A stretch of 64,000 bases of DNA. Source: Alcaligenes faecalis. Lineage in GTDB: Bacteria > Pseudomonadota > Gammaproteobacteria > Burkholderiales > Burkholderiaceae_B. This document shows, in pieces, positions 10,142-17,035 of this stretch. Each line of letters opens with the position of its first letter. Within the stretch, counting starts at the first letter, position 1. Location: positions 3,100,001 through 3,164,000 of the forward strand of contig NZ_CP031012.1 of assembly GCF_009497775.1 (NCBI RefSeq), given 5' to 3'. The notes under the pieces were generated by a model that saw only the letters and a program-made list of their open reading frames with translations, was not told the origin of the DNA and made no database searches. Both the position numbers and the translations under genes were made by a program.

Positions 10142-10561
10142 TCAGGCTTGATGGGATTGGGGGTGGTCTGTCTCAAAGATGGACCGCCCCTTTTCTATTT
10201 GGGCATCCGTCTGTTGCAGAAACTCGGATAGATTCGCAATCTTGCTTTGCATCAGCCGCTCCAGCAGCTTCCCGCCAAACCACAACAAGGCGCAGCAGAA
10301 AAGCGTAATCGGCAATACATACCAACGCAGCCAGGCCGAAGCATCCAGCAACCAGCCCAGCACGGTAAAAATCACCACCAAGGTGCAGGCAATCCAGTTA
10401 TTGCGTTTGGCTTTGAGCAAAAATTTACTCAGATCCTGGTGACCACGCTCCAGTGTCTCTAATTGCTCGCTCAGTTGATCACGATCTTTCGTCAACTGTG
10501 CCCAGGCCGCGCGTTGCTCCTGTGTCACCGGCCTGCCGGGTTCATGTTCCTGATTGCTCAT
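10142..10561 (-). CDS. Hypothetical two-TM membrane protein with flanking coiled coils
   Basis: Protein of 139 residues that I cannot assign to a named family. A charged N-terminal helix predicted as coiled coil (about 15-60, rich in Gln, Leu and Glu) leads into two membrane segments (WIACTLVVIFTVLGWLLD and YVLPITLFCCALLWFGG), then another short amphipathic helix. ATG at 10561 (MSNQEHEPG) is chosen over a longer upstream reading because the N-terminal extension is unusual in composition; the ribosome site is weak. Convergent with the RND operon and transcribed alone. No function is claimed. Confidence 0.6.
   Translation of the reverse strand: MSNQEHEPGRPVTQEQRAAWAQLTKDRDQLSEQLETLERGHQDLSKFLLKAKRNNWIACTLVVIFTVLGWLLDASAWLRWYVLPITLFCCALLWFGGKLLERLMQSKIANLSEFLQQTDAQIEKGRSIFETDHPQSHQA
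10160..10197 (+). terminator. Intrinsic terminator of the RND operon
   Basis: A 9-bp stem (GGGGTGGTC with GACCGCCCC, one G-T wobble) is followed by TTTT. It overlaps the 3' end of the convergent membrane protein gene, so it may serve both. Confidence 0.6.
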
Positions 10562-10741
10562 TATCTCTACGCCTGACAGCGGAGTGCTCTGGAAAAACGC
10601 TATTGTAGGAGGAATGAAAACGGGGAGTGTTTCTGTCTTTTTCTTTAGCAAGCCAGCCTATGTCTATTACTTCCAGCACGTCACTCCATACCACGCCTGC
10701 TCTCGCTACCCGCAGCACATCAGAATAGCCAGAACACCTTG

Positions 10742-11431
10742 CTAGTTCCCCAGCAAGGACGAACCTTTCTGCCCCAGGGACAGCACTTCACTGGCGTTCA
10801 CAATGGCAATCGAAATATCTTCAATCGTGCTGCGCTTGTTCATGGCCTGTTCGCGGATCAGATCGTAGGCCTGATCTTCCGATACCTGATGGGTACGCAT
10901 CAAGATCGTCTTGGCCTGCGCCACATGCCGCTGCCCCATCAATTTGGTTTGCAGCTTGCTGATCAGACGACGCTGCTGGCGCAGTTCCTTATGGTATTTG
11001 CGCGCTAGCACAACGGTGGACAGCAAACCGAAAGAACGAATGGGCGAAGGCAGGATCGCCTGAATATTCAAATCCAGCACCGCCGACACGATCGTGGGGT
11101 TTTCATAATTGACCACGGCAATAATCGTGGGCGCTTCCTCCTCGCAGACCCAATCCAGACGTAGGTGCAACAGATCAGGTTGCACGGCCAGAAACACCAG
11201 ATCCGTTCCTGAAGGCAGGTTTTGCGTGGGCGGCCAGATCGTCTGGACCGAACACCCGATACGCTGCAGTTGCTGGGTCAGCAAGCGGCCATCGCTATCG
11301 TCCGGATGCATGACCACCATCGTCAATTGCCGCAGTTCCTTGAGCTGCGGCGAGGTGGCATGCGGAAAACGATTCCGCACTCGCAAGGGCTTGTTTGCCG
11401 GCTCATCACCGTAGGAAGAGGAGTTGGCCAC
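10742..11431 (-). CDS. amiR: ANTAR-domain antiterminator AmiR
   Basis: AmiR/NasT-type protein of 229 residues: a pseudo-receiver domain (about 35-150) lacking a clear phosphoacceptor Asp, a coiled-coil linker (LARKYHKELRQQRRLISKLQ), and a C-terminal ANTAR RNA-binding domain (AKTILMRTHQVSEDQAYDLI). In the Pseudomonas amidase system AmiR binds leader RNA to prevent termination and is held inactive by AmiC. It has a GTG start 3 bp after the amiC stop, so the two are coupled. The likely target is the strong leader hairpin upstream of amiS (13363-13409). No amidase gene lies beside it. Confidence 0.9.
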   Translation of the reverse strand: MANSSSYGDEPANKPLRVRNRFPHATSPQLKELRQLTMVVMHPDDSDGRLLTQQLQRIGCSVQTIWPPTQNLPSGTDLVFLAVQPDLLHLRLDWVCEEEAPTIIAVVNYENPTIVSAVLDLNIQAILPSPIRSFGLLSTVVLARKYHKELRQQRRLISKLQTKLMGQRHVAQAKTILMRTHQVSEDQAYDLIREQAMNKRSTIEDISIAIVNASEVLSLGQKGSSLLGN

Positions 11432-11434
11432 GCT

Positions 11435-12610
11435 TTATGTCTCCAAAGTATCCAGCTTGGCAGTCCAGTCGCCCAAAGAATGGGTGACCAGATACGGGTC
11501 GGGCGAGACCGGGCGCGTTGCCTGGCGCACAATCGCAAATTCGCCGTCGGCATTGATGCGTCCAATCCGTGGATAAAGCCAGGTGTGGTGATTATTGGGA
11601 TCGACCTTGATCCGCCCCTGAGGCGCATCCAGTTCACTACCCAGCAGGTAGGGCAGCAAATCCCCGATCGCATCACTGGCAGATTGCCGATACGCATTGG
11701 CGAACAAATGCATCTGTGAATAGGCAGCTTCCCAACACAGATTAGGGTGGCAGTCGGCCCCAAAGCGCTTGCGCAAACTGGCCAGGCAACGCGCATTGAC
11801 CTCCGACTCGATGGATTGGAAATACGGTGCAGCGGTGAAATGCCCACAGGCAATTGCTGCGCCCATCTGTGCAATCTCGGCCTCGGAGGTCGTCAGGCTG
11901 GCAATGGGCATGGTTTGCGGATTAAAGCCCGCATTGGCATAAGCGCGATACAGATTGGCCGTGGAGTCCCCCACTACGGTGGAGAAAATAAAGTCCGGCT
12001 GCTTCTGGCGTATATCTTCCATGATCAGGCTGTAATCGCTCTCGCTGGCATCCAGTGGCAGATAGTGTTCGCCCAGCACCTTGCTATCGGGATGCTGCAT
12101 GACCAGCTCGCGCATGATGCGGTTGGACTCGTAGGGGTAGATATAGTCCGAGCCAATCATGTAGACCCGCGCGCCAAAATTGCTGGTCATGAAATGCGCC
12201 AGCTGCACACTGTTCTGATTGGGCGCCGCGCCGGTATAGATCACATTGCCCGAGAACTCGAAACCTTCGTACAGCGTGGGATAGAACAGCAGCTTGTTCC
12301 ACTTTTCAACAATCGGGATTACGGCCTTGCGGCTGCTGGACATATAGCAGCCAAAGATCACATTGACGCGATCCTGCACAATCAGCCGCTCGGCCTGTTC
12401 AGCGTAGCAAGCGGGCTTGGACGCCGGGTCGTAACACACCGCCACCAGCTCGCGCCCGAGCAGGCCACCGGCCTCGTTGATTTCCTCAATCGCCAGTTTG
12501 GTGCCCTGCCATTGCGACTGACCAATGGTAGAGGTCATGCCGGTTGCGGAATAAAGAACGCCGACGCGTACGGGTTCGTTGTGAGCCAAAGTCCATCTCC
12601 TGTCTAGCAT
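11435..12610 (-). CDS. amiC: Amide-binding sensor protein AmiC
   Basis: Type I periplasmic-binding-fold protein of 391 residues without a signal peptide, so cytosolic, as known for Pseudomonas AmiC, a ligand sensor that sequesters AmiR. Recognisable AmiC stretches include FGCYMSSSRKAVIP, YPTLYEGFEFSGN, APNQNS, GSDYIYPYESN and IASLTTSEAE. It is also related to urea/amide ABC binding proteins (UrtA), but the missing signal peptide and linkage to amiR and amiS favour AmiC. The ATG at 12610 has an AGGAGA-like site upstream. Ligand is probably a short amide or urea derivative. Confidence 0.9.
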   Translation of the reverse strand: MLDRRWTLAHNEPVRVGVLYSATGMTSTIGQSQWQGTKLAIEEINEAGGLLGRELVAVCYDPASKPACYAEQAERLIVQDRVNVIFGCYMSSSRKAVIPIVEKWNKLLFYPTLYEGFEFSGNVIYTGAAPNQNSVQLAHFMTSNFGARVYMIGSDYIYPYESNRIMRELVMQHPDSKVLGEHYLPLDASESDYSLIMEDIRQKQPDFIFSTVVGDSTANLYRAYANAGFNPQTMPIASLTTSEAEIAQMGAAIACGHFTAAPYFQSIESEVNARCLASLRKRFGADCHPNLCWEAAYSQMHLFANAYRQSASDAIGDLLPYLLGSELDAPQGRIKVDPNNHHTWLYPRIGRINADGEFAIVRQATRPVSPDPYLVTHSLGDWTAKLDTLET

Positions 12611-12720
12611 GGTAGGGGCGCAGGTCGACAGACCTGCCGGTAAACACTACGAGCGAGCATCAGGTTACTCCAAAAAACTGCATTACTCTGGCCCCCACCG
12701 AGCTTGCTTCCCTATGTGAA

Positions 12721-13203
12721 CTACCAGGCATCCATCAGGATCAAGGTGCCGGGCAACCAGCAGGTCAGCGCGCCGATCAGGACGGTGTACACGGGCAAGA
12801 TACGCAAGGACCGGCCCAGTCCCAAGGCCAGAAAAAACAGGAACCACAGGCTGGACCACAAGAGCCACATGGTGATCAAACGCGGGTCGCTGGCAGTCCC
12901 GGCAAAGGCCAACGCGCTGATGGCCACAAACAGGCAATACCAGCCAAAGCCCACTCCTTTCAGGCCATACCACTGCACCACGGCCAGATACAGATAGGTG
13001 AAGGCAAACAGCAGCCCACCGGCAACGGCAAAGTAATCGGCCATTTGCTCGCCGCGCTGCAAGCCCAGCAAATTGATGAACAGGGCCAGCAGCCCCACCA
13101 ACAAGTTAAAGGGGGCCAGGTCCCGACTTTCAATACGTCCAGTCAAACCCACGCCATTAACAATCAGCACAGCCCCAATAAAGAAAAGCGCAACACCCAA
13201 CAT
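12721..13203 (-). CDS. amiS: AmiS/UreI family amide or urea channel
   Basis: Inner-membrane protein of 160 residues with six hydrophobic segments, as in AmiS/UreI channels that pass urea or short-chain amides. It opens MLGVALFFIGAVLIVNGVGL and keeps the aromatic pore residues (VQWYGLKGVGFGWY). ATG at 13203 has GGAGG 8 nt upstream, better than a TTG at 13218. It is first in the minus-strand cluster amiS-amiC-amiR and follows a leader with a long terminator hairpin. An amidase gene would be expected and is absent here, so the cluster may serve urea or amide uptake with a distant enzyme. Confidence 0.88.
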   Translation of the reverse strand: MLGVALFFIGAVLIVNGVGLTGRIESRDLAPFNLLVGLLALFINLLGLQRGEQMADYFAVAGGLLFAFTYLYLAVVQWYGLKGVGFGWYCLFVAISALAFAGTASDPRLITMWLLWSSLWFLFFLALGLGRSLRILPVYTVLIGALTCWLPGTLILMDAW

Positions 13204-13362
13204 GGCATAAGCCTCCAAAACAAGGTGACGATTCCGGCCTGGCTGGCGTCAGTCCTTGCTGACGCTGCGTGAGCTCTGTGTATCACGATGGCATAGGGCT
13301 GCGAAGCAGGGTTCCAAATAGTTCGCGACCTAATTACGAGGTCGGATTTATTTCAGGCAAAC

Positions 13363-13409
13363 AAAAAGGCCCAGACCGGTTCAAGCACTGAACCAGTCTG
13401 GGCCTTTTT
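13363..13409 (-). terminator. Leader terminator hairpin upstream of amiS (candidate AmiR target)
   Basis: A 21-bp stem with a 5-nt loop, flanked by A5 and T5 runs. On the minus-strand RNA all 21 positions pair, one as a U-G wobble (13395 with 13377), whereas on the plus strand that position is a C-A mismatch. This favours a minus-strand role 160 nt before amiS. It could also terminate plus-strand transcripts. I could not identify the two small hexaloop hairpins expected for ANTAR recognition. Confidence 0.75.
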
Positions 13410-13570
13410 GCCCGGCATCGGCGCTGGCAGCATTGGCAGCGGATGTCGTCTCTATTTGGAAATGTCGCAGCGATCTGAAATCGCGATCGATGCAATTCTT
13501 ACATAGCCCGGTCTGTCGTCTGTACTAGCGATTACCCTAGCGGCTGACTATTGGCGTCCTAAATATATTT

Positions 13571-13582
13571 TGTGCTACAGTA
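13571..13582 (+). promoter_or_regulatory. Possible extended -10 promoter for the leader ORF/EamA gene
   Basis: An extended -10 (TGCTACAGT) follows a weak TTGGCG -35 at about 13551 with a long spacer. It would put the RNA start roughly 30 nt before the valine-rich leader ORF. Sequence-only guess. Confidence 0.3.
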
Positions 13583-13614
13583 GCCCATCGATTTAACGAT
13601 CTGATCCCTATTCC

Positions 13615-13794
13615 ATGAACCGCCCCGCATCCTCTTTGCCAAGCACTCTGCCCCTATCGCGGGCCGCGTCGCTGCGGGCGGGCTCTCCTCCATCTGTCTT
13701 GCTGATGACTGTCGTCGCCCCGGGCGTCGTCAATCAAGTCGCAGTCGTGTCCGATGTTGTCGTCGACACACGCGTCTACAGCGTCTGCTCCTAA
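13615..13794 (+). CDS. Valine-rich leader peptide upstream of EamA exporter gene
   Basis: Open frame of 59 codons from ATG to TAA. The first half is Ser/Pro/Leu rich; the second half holds 12 valines within about 29 residues (MTVVAPGVVNQVAVVSDVV and onward), resembling amino-acid leader peptides used for attenuation, such as IvbL. A T-rich run (13796-13811) and two small hairpins follow before the EamA start at 13881. No good ribosome site is visible, so translation could begin at the internal ATG 13705 or not occur. Function inferred only. Confidence 0.4.
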   Translation: MNRPASSLPSTLPLSRAASLRAGSPPSVLLMTVVAPGVVNQVAVVSDVVVDTRVYSVCS

Positions 13795-13880
13795 GACCTC
13801 TTTTTCTTTTCCTGCGCTCTTGATGCGCCTGGAATGTCTTTGCAGACAAACCTAATTTATTTAGACAGATAAAGAACATC

Positions 13881-14741
13881 ATGACTTCTTCTTCTCGCGC
13901 CCAAATGGGTGCTATTGCCCTGTTCGTGCTGCTTTGGGGCAGCGCGGGTATTTTCACTCGTATCGGTTTGGATCATGGCTCGGTTATGGCCATGCTGATT
14001 CTGCGTTTTGCCATCGCCCTGCCTATGGTGATCGTGCTGGGTCACTTCAATGGCGGCTGGCTACCGCCTAAAGGGCAACGTCTGCTGCCTGCCATCAGCG
14101 GTTTGCTGATGATCGGGCTGTATTCGTTTTTCTATTTTGAAACCCTGGCCCAAGGGATCACACCGGGTCTGCTGGCCACGATTCTGGGTGTACAGCCAAT
14201 TCTGACTTTGGCGCTGACCGAGCGGCGTTTTTCCCTGACCCGTATGGCTGGTTTGGCCTTGTCTTTGACTGGCCTGATTCTGGTGGTTTATCAAAGCCTG
14301 ATTGTCAGCCGTTTGTCCGTGACAGGTCTGGTATTTGCAATTGCTGCTTTGTTAAGCATCACTGTCGGGACGATTGTTCAAAAGCGTCAGCCTGTGGGGG
14401 CCCTGCAAGGAATGCCTTTGCAGTACTCCTTGTCTCTGGGCTTGTTTATTCTGGTGTCCCTGGGCTTGGGACAGGAAATCCGCTGGGAGAACACGCTAGG
14501 CTTTTGGGGGCCGGTGGTATGGCTTGGCCTGGTGATTTCCGTGCTGGCCCAGTTGCTGTTGTATCGCATGATTCGCAGCGGGAATCTGGTCAATGTCACT
14601 AGCCTGTTTTATCTGGTGCCTGTGGTGACGGCGGGATTGGATTTTCTGATTCTGGGGAATACCTTGGCAGCTCGCGCAGGGCTGGGACTGGTGGCTATCT
14701 TGGCTGGTCTGTGGCTGACATTACGGAAGAAGGCGGCGTAA
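13881..14741 (+). CDS. EamA/DMT superfamily transporter
   Basis: Inner-membrane drug/metabolite transporter of 286 residues with about ten hydrophobic segments in two EamA repeats (about 8-140 and 150-280). Typical N-terminus FVLLWGSAGIFTRIGLDHGS; second-repeat marker is YLVPVVTAGLDFLILGNTL. Members export amino acids and other metabolites (RhtA, YdcZ types), but substrate cannot be read from sequence. The valine-rich leader ORF 86 bp upstream hints at branched-chain amino acid control. Downstream lies the first nested palindromic element. Confidence 0.88.
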   Translation: MTSSSRAQMGAIALFVLLWGSAGIFTRIGLDHGSVMAMLILRFAIALPMVIVLGHFNGGWLPPKGQRLLPAISGLLMIGLYSFFYFETLAQGITPGLLATILGVQPILTLALTERRFSLTRMAGLALSLTGLILVVYQSLIVSRLSVTGLVFAIAALLSITVGTIVQKRQPVGALQGMPLQYSLSLGLFILVSLGLGQEIRWENTLGFWGPVVWLGLVISVLAQLLLYRMIRSGNLVNVTSLFYLVPVVTAGLDFLILGNTLAARAGLGLVAILAGLWLTLRKKAA

Positions 14742-14816
14742 GTCTGCTTTTTATAAGTGGGGTTTCATAGAGAGTGAAATCGGTCTTTGAATGATGGGAT
14801 CGGTCTCCGTGAAGCC

Positions 14817-15045
14817 ACCACTTGGGGCCCTCTGCAGGGATTGGGCTGAGAACTTGCCGGTGCTGCGCACCGGTGCCCTTGTCAGGAGATAGCTACGGGC
14901 GCATCCTGAACTCGCCGGGTACTTGGTCCCCCGGACCAAGTACAAGCGTCCGGCTCAAACAGCAGGATGCTTGAACCCCTACGCTATCTCCTGACCGCGG
15001 CAAGTACTCTGATCCGCCCAATCCCTGCAGAGGGCCCCAAGTGGT
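14817..15045 (-). repeat. Nested palindromic element, copy A
   Basis: A 229-bp element, inverted relative to copies B and C. Outer arms 14817-14846 and 15016-15045 form a perfect 30-bp inverted repeat. Inside are a 13-bp stem (14881-14893 with 14983-14995), a side hairpin at 14857-14873 (7-bp stem, 3-nt loop) and a terminal hairpin at 14919-14943 (11-bp stem, CCC loop). The unpaired core shares the CTGCTGTTTGAGCC and GGCGAGTTCAG stretches with the other copies. It contains no convincing gene. Role unknown: structured RNA or non-autonomous repeat are both possible. Confidence 0.85.
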
Positions 15046-15448
15046 TCACAGTGATGCATATCCACGATTCAAGCTGGTTTACTTCCAAGATCCAAGTGCT
15101 CAGAGACAGATCGCAATGCCTAGATCTCTATTTTTTAGCAACCCTCGTCAAAACACCCCCTAAAAGCCCCTGACTTACGAGTTCTCGCTACAGATAGATG
15201 CCAATAATCAGCGTGTAAATACCGCAAGCATGCTGATCATCATTGATGATTACTTTTGGGCTTTTTTCAACTGGCCTCACTGCGCTCAATGGCAGTAACC
15301 CTTCAATCCATCTCAACAACTTGGCCAACAACAAGCCCTAAGCCCACCAAGCGCCAAGCCAAGGAACGCTAAAAAGCCCCCTGTCCTCTCTACAACCAGC
15401 ACTTTCTCCCGCCCCAAATCGGTTTTTTTATATTTCTCCGTTGTGAGT
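15046..15448. other. Intergenic spacer between palindromic elements A and B
   Basis: No supported gene. The edges carry degenerate continuations of the palindromes: a stretch near 15055-15090 weakly mirrors 14780-14815, and a TCGG plus T7 run at 15419-15429 mirrors the oxidase-operon terminator on the far side of copy B. Nothing else recognisable. Confidence 0.6.
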
Positions 15449-15678
15449 CGCTTGGGGGCCGGGTCCAGGGGGGTGGGCGATTCAGACTGCTTGCCGCAGG
15501 CGATGTCTTGATACGGGATACAAGCACTCTGCTGTTTGAGCCCGACGCTTGTGGTTTGTCCGGGGGACAAACCACCGGGCGAGTTCAGAGTGCGCCCGTA
15601 TCAAGACATCGACAAGGGCACCGATGCGCAGCATCGGCAAGTAGTCAAGCCCACCCCCCTGGACCCGGCCCCCAAGCG
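15449..15678 (+). repeat. Nested palindromic element, copy B
   Basis: A 230-bp element. Outer arms 15449-15478 and 15649-15678 are a perfect 30-bp inverted repeat unrelated in detail to the arms of copy C and only loosely like copy A. A second stem is 17 bp (15501-15517 with 15595-15611), the side hairpin is 15621-15637, and the terminal hairpin is 15551-15575 (11-bp stem, GGG loop). Paired flanks CTGCTTGCCG and CGGCAAGTAG close the middle. The stems differ from copy A by compensated base changes. Short open frames inside are artefacts of the palindrome. Confidence 0.87.
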
Positions 15679-15700
15679 GCGTCCCCACAGAGACTCTAAA

Positions 15701-15747
15701 CAAAAAAAAACCGACATCTCCAACCCTGGGGTCGGGCGAGATATCGG
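15701..15747 (-). terminator. Intrinsic terminator of the cbb3-like oxidase operon
   Basis: Reading on the minus strand, a 10-bp stem (CCGATATCTC with GAGATGTCGG, one wobble) is followed by nine T residues. It lies about 90 bp after the last oxidase gene and directly beside palindromic element B. Confidence 0.75.
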
Positions 15748-15835
15748 TTCAAAAGCCGGGGGCCTGTTCCCGGCGTGCTACCGTTTCAAAACGTGCTTCT
15801 AATTATTAATTCCAGAAGAACCAATCCCAGCCGCC

Positions 15836-16426
15836 TCAATGCGCCGCAATCCAGTCCTGCAGTTCCTTCTCTCCTTGCCAAGGCTGACTACGATCCACAC
15901 TGGCAGCCCGTGCCTCGGCCACAAACTCGGGGGTGATGGCATCCACCTCATTCCCCCACTCATGGCGAATAAAGCTCAACACAGCCGCCAGCTCCGCATC
16001 ATTGAACTGCTCTGCAAACGCAGGCATTGCCCCCTGATATTCCTGACCTTTCACCGTGATGGACCCGGTCACCCCATGCAGCACCAATTGCGCCAGCACC
16101 TTGGGTTCTCCCTTCACCCACTCTGAATCCGCCAAAGGAGGAAACACCCCCGGCAAACCTTGCCCCGTTGCCTGGTGGCACGCCACACAGGCATTGGCAT
16201 ACAACTGCTTGCCATCCGCAGATGCACTGCCAGGCGCTGGAGCCAGGACCGCCAAAGGTCGCTGATCCCCCAAACGAGGAGAGCTATTGGGCTGAGCCGA
16301 GACGATGTAATACACCGCCCAGGCCAGCAAGGCCAAAATCACCAGAATCACCACTCGCGGAACCGGGTTGTACTGCTCGTGGGGATCGGCATTCTCGCTT
16401 TGACGACTTTGCACAGGTCGGTTCAT
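15836..16426 (-). CDS. Membrane-anchored monohaem cytochrome c (third oxidase subunit)
   Basis: Protein of 196 residues with one N-terminal membrane anchor (VPRVVILVILALLAWAVYYIV) and one periplasmic cytochrome c domain containing CVACH near residue 85 and the axial Met in GAMPAF. It carries one haem, unlike the dihaem CcoP of classical cbb3 oxidases. It begins inside the last codons of the ccoO-like gene (4-bp overlap), so it is almost certainly part of the same enzyme and donates electrons to it. Last gene of the operon. Confidence 0.87.
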   Translation of the reverse strand: MNRPVQSRQSENADPHEQYNPVPRVVILVILALLAWAVYYIVSAQPNSSPRLGDQRPLAVLAPAPGSASADGKQLYANACVACHQATGQGLPGVFPPLADSEWVKGEPKVLAQLVLHGVTGSITVKGQEYQGAMPAFAEQFNDAELAAVLSFIRHEWGNEVDAITPEFVAEARAASVDRSQPWQGEKELQDWIAAH

Positions 16427-17031
16427 TCCTCACTCCCCACCACATCAGCACTCAAGATCGGATACACATGCTTGAGCGACTGCAAATACACCACCAGATC
16501 CAAAGCCTCCGGACGGGCCACCACAACTTTGCCCTCCGGTGCCACGCCCGGCGGCAAGCTCACGACGCGCTCATCAGGCTGCACCTGATCCGGGTTCTTG
16601 GCTTCAAACAGGAAACGATAGGGAGGCATATTGCTGCCCGGCGAGTAAGCACGCGGATCGTACAAGTGCCCCAAATGCCAATCCTGACTAGGTTGACGCA
16701 CACCAATATTGAACAGATCCGGCCCGGTACGCATGGTGCCCAGCAAAGGCGGATCGTCGTAGTGATAATCCCCCGCAACCGAAGCACGCCCCCAGCCACG
16801 GCTGGCGTCCGCCACACCTGCGCCCGTGGTACTGGGCTGCTGCGTGTGGCAGGTGATGCAGCCATTACCCCGATACACCGCCCGTCCCCGTAATTCCTGA
16901 CTGGTATAGGGCGACAAACCTTCCGGGGCTGGCTCGTCTTTCAACTGCAAAAAGGGCACCACAATCATGGCCGCTGTTGCCAGGGACAAGGTCACCATGG
17001 ACCCGATAATCAACTTCAGTTCGTTTTCCAT
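16423..17031 (-). CDS. ccoO: cbb3-type cytochrome oxidase subunit II (CcoO/FixO-like)
   Basis: Monohaem cytochrome c subunit of 202 residues: N-terminal membrane helix (LIIGSMVTLSLATAAMIVVPFL), then RAVYRGNGCITCHTQQ with the haem-binding CITCH near residue 58, and GPDLFNIGVR / WHLGHLYDPRAYSPGSNMPPYRF, conserved CcoO stretches including the axial Met. It passes electrons from the soluble pool toward subunit I. It sits 4 bp after the subunit I gene and overlaps the next cytochrome gene. Sequence is near-canonical CcoO, although the partner third subunit is not. Confidence 0.92.
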   Translation of the reverse strand: MENELKLIIGSMVTLSLATAAMIVVPFLQLKDEPAPEGLSPYTSQELRGRAVYRGNGCITCHTQQPSTTGAGVADASRGWGRASVAGDYHYDDPPLLGTMRTGPDLFNIGVRQPSQDWHLGHLYDPRAYSPGSNMPPYRFLFEAKNPDQVQPDERVVSLPPGVAPEGKVVVARPEALDLVVYLQSLKHVYPILSADVVGSEE

Positions 17032-17035
17032 GTCC

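Noticed and set aside
15508..15802. Short frames with LFEPDACGLSGGQT-like peptides in the palindromic elements
   Set aside because: The peptide recurs only because the repeat core recurs; base changes between copies preserve stems rather than codons.
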